DNA of 64,000 bases, from positions 248,001 through 312,000 of the forward strand of contig NZ_CP017476.1 in the NCBI RefSeq assembly GCF_001761385.1, given 5' to 3'. Under the pieces are notes generated by a model. That model was not told the origin of the DNA and ran no database searches. It worked only from the letters and a program-made list of their open reading frames with translations. A program made the position numbers and the translations under genes. The stretch's first letter is position 1. Each line of letters begins with the position of its first letter. Source of the DNA: Hydrogenophaga crassostreae (GTDB lineage: Bacteria; Pseudomonadota; Gammaproteobacteria; Burkholderiales; Burkholderiaceae_C). Below, one piece after another: positions 18,092 through 26,450 of the stretch.

Positions 18092-19999
18092 ATGGACATG
18101 ATCGACGTCGCGCCCGAAGGCGAAACGCTGGAAACCTGCGCCGGCGTGCTGCAGGAGGTGTTTGGCTACGACGCCTTCCGTGGCCCGCAGGCCCAGATCG
18201 TTTCGCATGTGAGTGAAGGCGGTGACGCGCTGGTGCTGATGCCCACGGGTGGCGGCAAATCGCTGTGTTACCAGGTACCGGCCATCGTGCGGGAACGCGC
18301 CGGGCAGGGCCTCACGGTGGTGGTGTCGCCGCTGATCGCGCTGATGCACGACCAGGTGGGCGCGCTGCTCGAAGCCGGCGTGGCCGCGGCCTTCCTCAAC
18401 TCCAGCCTCTCGCTGGAAGACGCGCAGCGCGTTGAAAAAGAAATGCTGCGCGGCGAGATCACGCTGCTCTACGCCGCCCCCGAGCGGCTGACCACGCCGC
18501 GCTTTTTGGCGCTGCTCGATTCGCTTCACGAGCGTGGCAAGCTCAGTCTGTTTGCCATCGACGAAGCCCATTGCGTGAGCCAGTGGGGCCACGATTTTCG
18601 GCCCGAATACCGCGGCCTGGTGGTGTTGCACGAGCGCTTTGCGGGCGTGCCCCGCGTGGCGCTCACCGCTACGGCAGACGACCTCACCCGCGCCGATATC
18701 GTCGAGCGCCTGCAGCTGGAAGAAGCGCGCACCTTCATCAGCAGCTTCGACCGGCCCAACATCCGCTACACCATTGTCGAGAAGAAAGATGGCACACAGC
18801 AACTGCTGCGCTTCATCCGCGACGAACACAGCAGCCCCCAGGGGCACGACGCCGGCATCGTGTACTGCCAGTCGCGCAAACGCGTCGAAGAGGTGGCGGG
18901 CATGTTGTGTGAAGCGGGCTTCAATGCCCTGCCGTACCACGCCGGGCTGGACGCCGCCAAACGCCTGAACCACCAGGACCGCTTCCTGCGCGAAGAGGGC
19001 CTGATCATGGTCGCCACCATCGCCTTTGGCATGGGCATCGACAAGCCCGATGTGCGCTTCGTGGCCCACCTCGACATGCCCAAGAACATTGAAGGCTACT
19101 ACCAGGAGACTGGGCGCGCCGGACGCGATGGCGAAGCCGCCAACGCCTGGATGGTCTATGGCCTGCAAGACGTGGTGAACCAGCGCCGCATGATCGACGA
19201 GAGCCCCGCGGCCGACGAGTTCAAGCAGGTGCTGCGCGGCAAGCTCGATGCCTTGTTGACGCTGGCCGAGGCCAGCGATTGCCGGCGGGTTCGATTGCTG
19301 GGCTACTTTGGTGAAGCCAGTGAGCCCTGCGGGAATTGTGACAACTGCATCAAACCGCCGGAACTGCACGATGCAACAGAGGCGGCGCGCAAGGTGCTTT
19401 CGTGCATCTACCGTGTGCAGCAGGCCAGTGGCACCGCTTTTGGATCAGGCCACATCATGGACATCCTGCGTGGCAAGCAGACCGACAAGATGGCGCAGTA
19501 CGCGCACGACAAGCTGTCCACCTTCGGCATTGGCGCCGACTGGTCCGAAACGCAATGGCGCGCGCTCTTGCGCCAGCTGGTTGCGCGCGAAGCGGTGCAT
19601 GTCGATGCGGCGCATTTCAATACGCTGCACCTGGCCGAGGGCGCTCGTGCGATCTTGAAGGGTGGCGCCCAGGTGTGGATGAAGCAGCCCAGCGAAAAGC
19701 CCAGCCGCTCACGATCCAGGGGCAGCAGCCGCAATGCGGCCAACGACGTGGCGCCCGACGGGCAACCGCTCAGCCTGGCCCAGCGGGAGTGTCTGGATGC
19801 GCTCAAGGCCTGGCGCGCCGAAGTGGCCCGGGAACACAACCTGCCGGCCTTCGTGATCTTTCACGACGCCACCTTGCGCGCCCTGGCCGCTCAAATGCCC
19901 CAATCCCTGGCCGATCTGGACGGGGTGGCAGGTATCGGGCAGAAAAAACGCGAGGCCTATGGATCCGAGGTGCTGCGCGTGGTGAGTGCTTTTGTGTAG
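18092..19999 (+). CDS. recQ: ATP-dependent DNA helicase RecQ
   Basis: The 635-residue protein has the full RecQ layout: helicase core with Walker A MPTGGGKSLCYQ, the DEAH box DEAHCVSQWGHDFRPEY, motif III ALTATA, and motif VI YYQETGRAGRDG; a zinc-binding region ending CGNCDNC; a winged-helix RQC domain (about 420-520); and a C-terminal HRDC domain (about 555-635) after a basic serine-rich linker. It unwinds DNA in 3'-5' direction for recombination and fork repair. ATG 18092 is preferred over TTG 18086. Confidence 0.95.
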   Translation: MDMIDVAPEGETLETCAGVLQEVFGYDAFRGPQAQIVSHVSEGGDALVLMPTGGGKSLCYQVPAIVRERAGQGLTVVVSPLIALMHDQVGALLEAGVAAAFLNSSLSLEDAQRVEKEMLRGEITLLYAAPERLTTPRFLALLDSLHERGKLSLFAIDEAHCVSQWGHDFRPEYRGLVVLHERFAGVPRVALTATADDLTRADIVERLQLEEARTFISSFDRPNIRYTIVEKKDGTQQLLRFIRDEHSSPQGHDAGIVYCQSRKRVEEVAGMLCEAGFNALPYHAGLDAAKRLNHQDRFLREEGLIMVATIAFGMGIDKPDVRFVAHLDMPKNIEGYYQETGRAGRDGEAANAWMVYGLQDVVNQRRMIDESPAADEFKQVLRGKLDALLTLAEASDCRRVRLLGYFGEASEPCGNCDNCIKPPELHDATEAARKVLSCIYRVQQASGTAFGSGHIMDILRGKQTDKMAQYAHDKLSTFGIGADWSETQWRALLRQLVAREAVHVDAAHFNTLHLAEGARAILKGGAQVWMKQPSEKPSRSRSRGSSRNAANDVAPDGQPLSLAQRECLDALKAWRAEVAREHNLPAFVIFHDATLRALAAQMPQSLADLDGVAGIGQKKREAYGSEVLRVVSAFV

Positions 20000-20184
20000 G
20001 TGATCCCTGCTCTGGGCCTGGCTTGTTACAACCAAGCTTTAAGTTGGCCCGGGAGTGGCGACCGTTCGTCGTTTTTTCGGATTTCTTTAGGGAAGAAAAG
20101 CTCAAGAAACCCCACCCAAAGCCGAAATGTTGAATAACGCTGGAGAAGCCCCTCCAGTCTGCATTCAATCTGACGGAGTTCGCC

Positions 20185-20529
20185 ATGTTCTTTAAGCTGC
20201 CCTGGTTTTCGAAAACCAAGAAGGTCAACTATGGAGACACCCAGGTGATGGAGCTGGATTTCCTCGTGGACGAGTTCCAGGAGGCCATGGCCGACATACA
20301 GGATCCGGTGCGCACCCGCCTGCATGCGGCCCTCATCTCTTGCCAGAACCCCAAAGATCTGTGGTTTCTGCGCGGCAAACTGTTCAACCTGATTTCGAAG
20401 TACCACTGCGAAAGCGTGGCGCATGACCGTGTCTCCCGTCTGGACCAAAAGCTTCAGTTTTTTGTGTCGCACCATCCAGACCATGCACCTGAAGAGTTGC
20501 CCTCGGGGCCCATGGCGCTTTTGCACTGA
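20185..20529 (+). CDS. Hypothetical protein
   Basis: The 114-residue product is soluble, without signal peptide. It has a helical appearance (EFQEAMADIQDPVRTRLHAAL, then KDLWFLRGKLFNLISKYH) and a histidine-rich C-terminal stretch (SHHPDHAPEE). I do not recognise a family. The ATG has GACGGAG upstream as a ribosome-binding site, and a rho-independent terminator follows at 20617-20645, which supports a real transcription unit. It lies between recQ and a glutamine amidotransferase gene. Confidence 0.7.
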   Translation: MFFKLPWFSKTKKVNYGDTQVMELDFLVDEFQEAMADIQDPVRTRLHAALISCQNPKDLWFLRGKLFNLISKYHCESVAHDRVSRLDQKLQFFVSHHPDHAPEELPSGPMALLH

Positions 20530-20616
20530 GCTGAGCGGGGGCTTGCCCGCCTCCTGTCTCGGGAGGCGAGTCGGCGCTGACGTTGTTCTCCTCGCCAGCC
20601 TTTGGGCTGGTACTCA

Positions 20617-20645
20617 AGCCCGTCAATGCGACGGGCTTTTTTTTG
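20617..20645 (+). terminator. Rho-independent terminator
   Basis: The stem AGCCCGTC / GACGGGCT has a five-base loop and is followed by a run of nine T. It ends the unit of the hypothetical gene at 20185-20529. Confidence 0.9.
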
Positions 20646-20700
20646 GGACACTTGGCGGGCCTGTTCAAAAGCCATTCAGGCAAGCCCTAGAATCGCCGCC

Positions 20701-21498
20701 ATGAACAAGCCAGACGCCCATAGCGGCACAGATCACCGCCCCCTGCTGGTCCTCAAAGTGGGGCATACACATGAGGCCATTCGCCAGAGACTCGGTGATT
20801 TTGATGACTGGATCTCGGCGGGGTTGCGCGAGGGTGGGGCGGCCAACCTGTTGACGGTGGATCCGCGAGCCGGCGAAGCCTTGCCCGAGCCCGATGCGGT
20901 GGCCGGTGTCGTGATCACCGGCTCCCACGCCATGGTGTCTGACCGCGAGCCCTGGAGCGAGGCCCTGCTGCCCTGGTTGAGGCGCGCGGTCGGGTGCCAG
21001 ACGCCGTTGTTGGGTATCTGTTATGGCCACCAGTTGTTGGCCCATGCGCTGGGTGGTGAGGTGGCTCACCATCCGGAAGGCGTGGAGATCGGCACGGTCA
21101 GCGTTTGGCGCAATGAAGCGAGCGTGTCGGACGCGCTGCTGGAGGACCTGCCCATGGTGTTTGATGCCCAGGCAACGCACTGGCAATCGGTGCGCAGGTT
21201 GCCACCAGGCGCCGTTTTGCTGGCGGGCAATGCGTTCGAGCCGCACCATGTTTTTCGTGTCGGGGCCAGCGCCTGGGGTGTGCAGTTTCACCCGGAGTTT
21301 TCAGACCAGGCCTTGCGGGCCTACCTGGATGGTCTGGGTCCCACGCTGGCCAAAGAAGGCAAGGACGCCCAAGCCATCGCCGCAGCGCTCAAACCCACGC
21401 CACAGGCCGCATCGCTGCTGCCCAAATTCGCGCGTCTGGCCTTGGCCGGGCAGGTCGGTGGTCGGGTCCGTCAGGACGTCATGGCGCTGGCGCAATGA
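20701..21498 (+). CDS. Class I glutamine amidotransferase-like protein
   Basis: A 265-residue stand-alone GATase1 domain. The nucleophile elbow is GICYGHQLLAHALGG with the catalytic Cys at about residue 103, and the His-x-Glu of the triad is in WGVQFHPEF. Proteins of this size and form (GMP synthase-like domain without synthetase) include gamma-glutamyl hydrolases and PuuD-like or YfeJ-like amidotransferases acting on small gamma-glutamyl compounds; the substrate cannot be told here. It precedes the ptxS-like gene by 61 bases but is probably separately controlled. Confidence 0.82.
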   Translation: MNKPDAHSGTDHRPLLVLKVGHTHEAIRQRLGDFDDWISAGLREGGAANLLTVDPRAGEALPEPDAVAGVVITGSHAMVSDREPWSEALLPWLRRAVGCQTPLLGICYGHQLLAHALGGEVAHHPEGVEIGTVSVWRNEASVSDALLEDLPMVFDAQATHWQSVRRLPPGAVLLAGNAFEPHHVFRVGASAWGVQFHPEFSDQALRAYLDGLGPTLAKEGKDAQAIAAALKPTPQAASLLPKFARLALAGQVGGRVRQDVMALAQ

Positions 21499-21534
21499 TG
21501 TGATGCCAGGGGTGCCAATACACTGGCTGGATTT

Positions 21535-21546
21535 GCAACCGGTTTC
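21535..21546. promoter_or_regulatory. PtxS-type operator in front of the LacI gene
   Basis: GCAACCGGTTTC differs from the perfect palindrome GAAACCGGTTTC at a single position. It lies 14 bases before the ATG at 21560, where bound repressor would block transcription, so it suits autoregulation. Confidence 0.65.
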
Positions 21547-21559
21547 CCATTAGCACGCC

Positions 21560-22615
21560 ATGAAAAAATCTGCCCCTGCAACCGAGCAGCGTGAGTTGCG
21601 CGTCACCATCGACGATGTGGCGCGGGTGGCTGGCGTCTCCAAAGCCACCGTTTCACGCTTTCTGAACCACCGCACGACGCGGCTATCGCCGGAAATTGCC
21701 CTGAGAGTTGAGAAGGCGGTGGCCGACCTGGCCTATATGCCCAGCCCCATGGCACAGGCCCTCAAACGGGGGCGGTCACGCCTGATCGGACTGGTGGTGG
21801 CCGACATCACCAACCCGTTCTCGGTAGCGGTTTTGCGGGGGGCTGAAGACGCCGCCCAAAAGGCCGGGTACCTGGTGATGCTGTTCAACCTGGGCAACGC
21901 CGGTGAGCGCGAGCGTGAAGGCATTGAGGCGCTGGCCTCTTACCAGGTTGAAGGCTTCATCTTGAACACGCTCGGGGCCGACTCCTCGGTGGCCCGCGAG
22001 CTGAGCCGACATGGCAAGCCTGCGGTGCTGGTGGACCGCAGGCTCATGGGCATGCAGGCCGATTTTGTATCGCTGGACAACACCGATGCGGTTCGCCAGG
22101 CCGTGACCCACCTGGTGGGCAACGGCTGGAGCGAATTTTTGTATGTCACCGAACCGGTAGCCGGTGTCAGCCCCCGGGTCGAACGCGCAGCAGCATTCCG
22201 CACGGCTGCTGCCGAACATGCCCGTGACATGGGTGGATCCCTGGTTTTTGAGGCGGCGGAGGGCGATGATGCCGCGCTGGATCAGGCGTTGCTCGATCTG
22301 AAGCGCCGCGCCGGCAAGAAACCCAAAGCGGTCTTGGCCAGCAACGCGCGCACCACGCTGCGGGTCGCCGAGTCGGTGGCGCGGTTGGGCTGGGTGCTGG
22401 GGCGCGATGTGGGTTTCGTCGGAATCGACGAAACGCCTTGGGCCTCTTTGGTCGGCCCCGGACTGACCACCATCGAGCAACCCACGGACGACATCGGCCG
22501 ACTCGCTGTGGGATGCCTGCTGGAGCGCATTCAGGGCCAGGATTTGCCACCCCGGCAGGTATTGCTGACGGGGCGGCTGGTCGCCAGGGCGTCCTCGCAA
22601 CCGCCGGCGCGGTGA
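21560..22615 (+). CDS. ptxS: LacI family repressor, PtxS-like (2-ketogluconate regulator)
   Basis: A 351-residue LacI/GalR regulator. The helix-turn-helix is at about residues 15-36 (TIDDVARVAGVSKATVSRFL), followed by the hinge ending SPMAQALKRGRSR and a periplasmic-binding-protein-like effector domain with TDDIGRLAVGCLLERIQG near the end. It is assigned as PtxS because its own promoter and that of the downstream operon carry the PtxS palindrome, and because the operon holds kguE, kguK and kguD-like genes. In Pseudomonas, PtxS releases DNA on binding 2-ketogluconate. Assignment by context is strong, but sequence identity could not be measured. Confidence 0.75.
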   Translation: MKKSAPATEQRELRVTIDDVARVAGVSKATVSRFLNHRTTRLSPEIALRVEKAVADLAYMPSPMAQALKRGRSRLIGLVVADITNPFSVAVLRGAEDAAQKAGYLVMLFNLGNAGEREREGIEALASYQVEGFILNTLGADSSVARELSRHGKPAVLVDRRLMGMQADFVSLDNTDAVRQAVTHLVGNGWSEFLYVTEPVAGVSPRVERAAAFRTAAAEHARDMGGSLVFEAAEGDDAALDQALLDLKRRAGKKPKAVLASNARTTLRVAESVARLGWVLGRDVGFVGIDETPWASLVGPGLTTIEQPTDDIGRLAVGCLLERIQGQDLPPRQVLLTGRLVARASSQPPAR

Positions 22616-22676
22616 CCCGTTCCGGCTGACGGCGGGCACATTTTTACAAACCTAGGGTAAACACCAGTCGCAATTG

Positions 22677-22688
22677 GAAACCGGTTTC
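22677..22688. promoter_or_regulatory. PtxS-type operator upstream of the ABC transporter/kgu operon
   Basis: GAAACCGGTTTC is a perfect palindrome set in ATTGGAAACCGGTTTCA, the same 17 bases as at 7465-7481. Its centre is about 24 bases before the GTG start of the first permease gene, a position suited to repression. Confidence 0.75.
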
Positions 22689-22705
22689 ACACTTCAGCGA
22701 TCACC

Positions 22706-23377
22706 GTGAATTACACCTTCCAGTTTTCAGATGTACTTGCCGCCTGGCCCTTGTTGCTCAAGGGTACGTGGATCACCGTGCAGCTGTCGCTGGTGGCCAC
22801 GGTGCTGGGCCTGGTGGTTGCGATCTTCTGTGCCTGGGCCAAGACCTCGGGCCCCAAGCCCTTGCGCTGGCTGGTTCAGGTCTATATCGAGCTCATCAGG
22901 AACACGCCTTTTCTGGTGCAGCTGTTTTTCTTCTTCTTTGCCCTGCCTGCCATCGGCCTGCGCTGGTCGCCTTACACGGCGGCGCTGACGGCGATGGTGG
23001 TCAACCTGGGCGCCTACGCCACCGAGATCATCCGTGCCGGCATCGAGTCCATACCGAAAGGCCAGATCGAAGCGGGCCTGGCCCTGAGCCTGAAGCCGCA
23101 TCAGGTCTTTCGCCTGATCATTCTGAAGCCTGCCCTGCGCGCCATCTTTCCCGCCCTGAGCAGCCAGTTCATCTTGTTGATGCTGAGCTCGGCAGTGGTG
23201 TCCGTGATCTCGGCCGATGACCTCACTTCGGTGGCGGCCAACCTGCAATCGCAGACGTTTCGCAGCTTTGAGATCTACATCGTGGTGACCCTGATCTACC
23301 TCACGCTGGCTCTGCTGTTTTCGGGGCTGTTCCGCCTCATTCAGCGCCGGGCGCTGTCGTATCCCGACCGTCGCTGA
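22706..23377 (+). CDS. ABC transporter permease, polar amino acid (HisMQ) type
   Basis: The 223-residue inner-membrane permease has about five hydrophobic segments and the family's cytosolic EAA loop read as GLALSLKPHQVFRLIILKPALR; YIELIRNTPFLVQLFFFFF is the usual N-terminal signature. The start codon is GTG with little Shine-Dalgarno and lies close to the PtxS operator. It pairs with the permease at 23392, the binding protein at 24081 and the ATPase at 24915. By its operon it probably imports 2-ketogluconate or a similar sugar acid rather than an amino acid. Confidence 0.88.
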   Translation: MNYTFQFSDVLAAWPLLLKGTWITVQLSLVATVLGLVVAIFCAWAKTSGPKPLRWLVQVYIELIRNTPFLVQLFFFFFALPAIGLRWSPYTAALTAMVVNLGAYATEIIRAGIESIPKGQIEAGLALSLKPHQVFRLIILKPALRAIFPALSSQFILLMLSSAVVSVISADDLTSVAANLQSQTFRSFEIYIVVTLIYLTLALLFSGLFRLIQRRALSYPDRR

Positions 23378-23391
23378 ACCAGGAGCCCAAC

Positions 23392-24045
23392 ATGCGCACA
23401 TTCGGCATTCAAGATATCTGGTTCATTCTGCAGGCCGCACAGTGGACGATCGGCCTGTCCCTGATCGCCTTCGTGGGCGGCGCCATTGGTGGGCTTGTCG
23501 TGGCCCTGGCACGCACGTCGGAAAGCCTGGTTGCCACGCGTCTGGCGACCACCTTCATTCAGATTTTTCAGGGAACGCCGCTGCTGATGCAGCTCTTTCT
23601 GGTGTTTTTTGGCGCACCCGTGTTGGGCTTTGAGGTCAGCGCCTGGGTCGCAGCCGGCATCGCACTGGTCCTGAACACCAGCGCCTTTCTGGGCGAAATC
23701 TGGCGCGGCTCGATCCAGGCTGTGCCGCGCGGGCAATGGGAGGCCGCCGAGGCGCTCGGCCTGGGCTACGGCGCTCGAATGCGCCTGGTGGTTTTGCCGC
23801 AGGCCTGGAAGATCGCTTTACCGCCCACCGTGGGCTACATGGTGCAAGTGATCAAAGGCACTTCGCTGGCCGCGATCATCGGTTTCACCGAGATCACCCG
23901 CGCCGGCCAAATCATCAACAACGCCACCTTCCAGCCGCTGATCGTCTTCAGCGTGGTGGGGGCAACCTATTTCGCGCTGTGCTGGCCACTGTCCTTCTGG
24001 GCCGGGCGCATCGAGAAACGCAGCGCGGCATTGCAGGCGCGCTGA
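23392..24045 (+). CDS. ABC transporter permease, polar amino acid (HisMQ) type, second subunit
   Basis: A 217-residue inner-membrane permease that forms a heterodimer with the one encoded 14 bases upstream. The EAA loop is EAAEALGLGYGARMRLVVLPQAWKI-like (about residues 120-145) and the N-terminal FIQIFQGTPLLMQLFLVFF segment is diagnostic of the family. About five membrane segments are seen. It has a good GGAG ribosome-binding site (CCAGGAGCCC). It is part of the PtxS-controlled operon. Confidence 0.88.
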   Translation: MRTFGIQDIWFILQAAQWTIGLSLIAFVGGAIGGLVVALARTSESLVATRLATTFIQIFQGTPLLMQLFLVFFGAPVLGFEVSAWVAAGIALVLNTSAFLGEIWRGSIQAVPRGQWEAAEALGLGYGARMRLVVLPQAWKIALPPTVGYMVQVIKGTSLAAIIGFTEITRAGQIINNATFQPLIVFSVVGATYFALCWPLSFWAGRIEKRSAALQAR

Positions 24046-24080
24046 ATCAACCCACCCAACCGAAACCCGGAGACACGAAC

Positions 24081-24887
24081 ATGACCCGCTTCAATCGCCG
24101 CAACCTCATTGCCACCACCGCTGCCGTCGCATGCAGCACATTGCTCGCTGCCTGGGCGCCCACTGCCATGGCCCAGTCCGTCGCCGACATCAAAAAGAAG
24201 GGGTCGATCACGATCGGCATGCTGGTTGACTTCCCTCCTTATGGCACGGTCGATGCATCAAACCAGCCCGACGGCTACGACGCAGACGTGGCCAGGCTGT
24301 TGGCCAAGGACCTCGGCGTGACGCTCAACCTGATCCCGGTAACCGGCCCCAACCGCATCCCATTTCTGCTGACCAACAAAGTTGATGTGTTGGTGGCTTC
24401 ACTGGCCGTCACCCCCGAGCGTGCCAAGCAAGTGCAATTCTCCCGCCCCTATTCGGCAGCGACCATCGTGCTCTACGGCGACAAAAAGAAGTCCATCAAA
24501 GCACCCGCAGATCTCAAGGGCGTGCGCGTTGCTGTGGCCCGGGCCAGCACGCAAGACACGGCTTTGACGGCCATGGCGCCGGAAGGCACCGAGATCCGCC
24601 GCTTTGACGACGATGCTTCCGCCATGCAGGCCCTGATGTCCGGGCAGGTCGATGCCATTGGCTGTTCCACCACGGTGGCCGCACAGATTGCCAAGCGCGT
24701 CGGTGACGCCTATGAAAACAAGCTGGTGCTCAAGCAGCAGTTCATGGCAGTCGCCATGCGACAGGCACAGCCTGAACTGGAGACCGCCATGAACGAGTTT
24801 GTGGCCAAGAACACCGCCAATGGCGAGCTGAACAAGCTCTACAAGAAGTGGTTGGGGGCCGATCTGCCCACCATGCCGGCCAACTGA
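24081..24887 (+). CDS. Periplasmic substrate-binding protein (family 3) with altered ammonium-binding site
   Basis: A 268-residue SBP of the bacterial extracellular solute-binding family 3, with a signal peptide cleaved near AMA-QS (about residue 31). The carboxylate-binding arginine is present (Arg114 in VTPERAKQV). In amino-acid-binding relatives such as HisJ and GlnH, an Asp in the D-A-x-x-x-D segment holds the alpha-ammonium group; here the segment is D-A-I-G-C-S, with Ser196 in that place. This fits a ligand with a carboxylate but no amino group, in line with a 2-keto sugar acid. The ligand identity is inferred from this and from the kgu genes downstream. Confidence 0.85.
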   Translation: MTRFNRRNLIATTAAVACSTLLAAWAPTAMAQSVADIKKKGSITIGMLVDFPPYGTVDASNQPDGYDADVARLLAKDLGVTLNLIPVTGPNRIPFLLTNKVDVLVASLAVTPERAKQVQFSRPYSAATIVLYGDKKKSIKAPADLKGVRVAVARASTQDTALTAMAPEGTEIRRFDDDASAMQALMSGQVDAIGCSTTVAAQIAKRVGDAYENKLVLKQQFMAVAMRQAQPELETAMNEFVAKNTANGELNKLYKKWLGADLPTMPAN

Positions 24888-24914
24888 TTCCACGCACGCA
24901 AACCCGGAGGCCCC

Positions 24915-25682
24915 ATGAGCACTGAGCCCATCATCCGCATCGAAAAGGTCAACAAATGGTACGGTCAGTTTCAGGTGCTGACCGACGTCGACCTGACCGT
25001 TCGACCCGGTGAGCGCATTGTGATCTGCGGGCCTTCAGGGTCGGGAAAGTCGACCTTGATCCGTTGCATCAACCACCTGGAAAAGGTGCAAAAGGGGCGG
25101 ATTGTCGTCGATGGCATCGACCTCACGAGCCACCAGCGCCACAACATCGAAGCCGTGCGCCGAGAGGTGGGCATGGTGTTTCAGCAGTTCAACCTGTTCC
25201 CCCACCTCACGGTGTTGCAGAACTGCATGCTGGCACCGATGAACACGCGTGGCACGGGTGAATCAGAGGCCAGGGCCGCAGCCATGAAGTACCTGGAGAG
25301 GGTGCGTATTCCCGACCAGGCCAACAAGTACCCGAGTCAGCTGTCTGGCGGTCAACAGCAACGGGTGGCGATCGCACGAGCACTGTGCATGAATCCGAAA
25401 GTGATGCTGTTTGACGAGCCCACATCGGCGCTGGACCCGGAGATGGTCAAAGAGGTGCTGGACACCATGATTGGCCTTGCCGAAGACGGCATGACCATGT
25501 TGTGCGTGACGCACGAGATGGGCTTTGCGCGCAGCGTGGCCGATCGGGTGATCTTCATGGCCGATGGACGCATCCTGGAAGAGGCCCCGCCGCAGCAGTT
25601 CTTTGCGCAGCCCGAACACCCCAAGTTGCAGGCCTTCCTGGGCCAGATTCTGAGCTCACACGATCAGGCCGCGCACGCCTGA
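24915..25682 (+). CDS. ABC transporter ATP-binding protein, polar amino acid type
   Basis: A 255-residue ATPase with Walker A GPSGSGKST, Q-loop VFQQFNLFPHLTVLQN, signature LSGGQQQRVAIARAL, Walker B VMLFDEPTSALDPE, and the switch His in VTHEMGFARSVADRV. Length and motifs match GlnQ/HisP-type subunits. It energises the two permeases encoded upstream. GGAGG before the ATG is a strong ribosome-binding site. kguE follows after six bases, so transport and catabolism are on one transcript. Confidence 0.92.
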   Translation: MSTEPIIRIEKVNKWYGQFQVLTDVDLTVRPGERIVICGPSGSGKSTLIRCINHLEKVQKGRIVVDGIDLTSHQRHNIEAVRREVGMVFQQFNLFPHLTVLQNCMLAPMNTRGTGESEARAAAMKYLERVRIPDQANKYPSQLSGGQQQRVAIARALCMNPKVMLFDEPTSALDPEMVKEVLDTMIGLAEDGMTMLCVTHEMGFARSVADRVIFMADGRILEEAPPQQFFAQPEHPKLQAFLGQILSSHDQAAHA

Positions 25683-25688
25683 GCAGAA

Positions 25689-26450
25689 ATGAACACCATT
25701 CTGATTTCCTTGTCTTCGTTCGGGGCCGCGGAAGTAGGTCGCCATGGCCAACTCTGGTTTGCACGGCTGGCGCAGCAAGCGGGGGCCGATGGCTTTGAGG
25801 TGCGCGGAGAACTGATGCGGGATGGCGAGGCCGAGCTGGTGGCCATTGCCGCAGCCTTGCCCGACATGGAGCGCGTGTACTCAAGCCCTGACGGGCTCTG
25901 GGACGTTGATGGCCATCTGGACCACACCGCGCTCGAGCGCGGACTGTCTGCCGCGCGCGCGCTGGGTTCATCAAGGTTGAAGATGTCGATCGGGGGTTAC
26001 CGCGCTGACGCTGTGACGAGCCTGCCAGTGTTGGGCCAGTGGATCGAAAGGGCCGGCATTGAGCTCGTCATTGAAAACGACCAGACCGAATCGGCTGGCA
26101 CGCTGAACGCGTTGGTTCGGTTTTTTGAAGCGGCAGATGCCCGGGGGTTGAAGCTCGGCATGACCTTTGATATCGGGAACTGGCACTGGGTGGGGGAATG
26201 CCCTTTGCAGGCCGCCGCGACGTTGGCAAGCCGCGTTTGTTATGTGCACTGCAAAGGGGTTCAACGCCTGCCGAACCGCTGGGTGGCGGTGCCATTGGGC
26301 GAGTCGGCAGCACCCTGGCGCGCCATCTTGCGTACCCAGCCCGCGAACCGGTCCTGGGCAATCGAGTATCCGCTGGTGGGTGACGACCTGTTGGCGGTGA
26401 CGCAACGCGAGGTGGCGCAATTGCGCAGCGTCGCAGGGAGCATGGCATGA
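25689..26450 (+). CDS. kguE: Sugar phosphate isomerase/epimerase family protein, KguE-like
   Basis: A 253-residue TIM-barrel protein of the xylose isomerase-like/AP endonuclease 2 superfamily. Metal-ligand-type residues are visible as the Glu in LVIENDQTE, the Asp/His in MTFDIGNWHWVGE and the His in YVHCKG. In Pseudomonas the equivalent gene, kguE, heads the 2-ketogluconate operon; its exact reaction is not well defined. The gene is short for the superfamily (usually 260-290). Its stop overlaps the start of kguK (ATGA), and it follows the ABC ATPase by six bases. The name rests mainly on gene order. Confidence 0.7.
   Translation: MNTILISLSSFGAAEVGRHGQLWFARLAQQAGADGFEVRGELMRDGEAELVAIAAALPDMERVYSSPDGLWDVDGHLDHTALERGLSAARALGSSRLKMSIGGYRADAVTSLPVLGQWIERAGIELVIENDQTESAGTLNALVRFFEAADARGLKLGMTFDIGNWHWVGECPLQAAATLASRVCYVHCKGVQRLPNRWVAVPLGESAAPWRAILRTQPANRSWAIEYPLVGDDLLAVTQREVAQLRSVAGSMA

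Noticed and set aside
22651..22663. CTAGGGTAAACAC before the ABC operon compared with the TAGGGTAAACCC elements at 39438 and 40118
   Set aside because: Similar core, but the second half is not symmetrical and the accompanying LysR box is absent, so it is not counted as a third copy.
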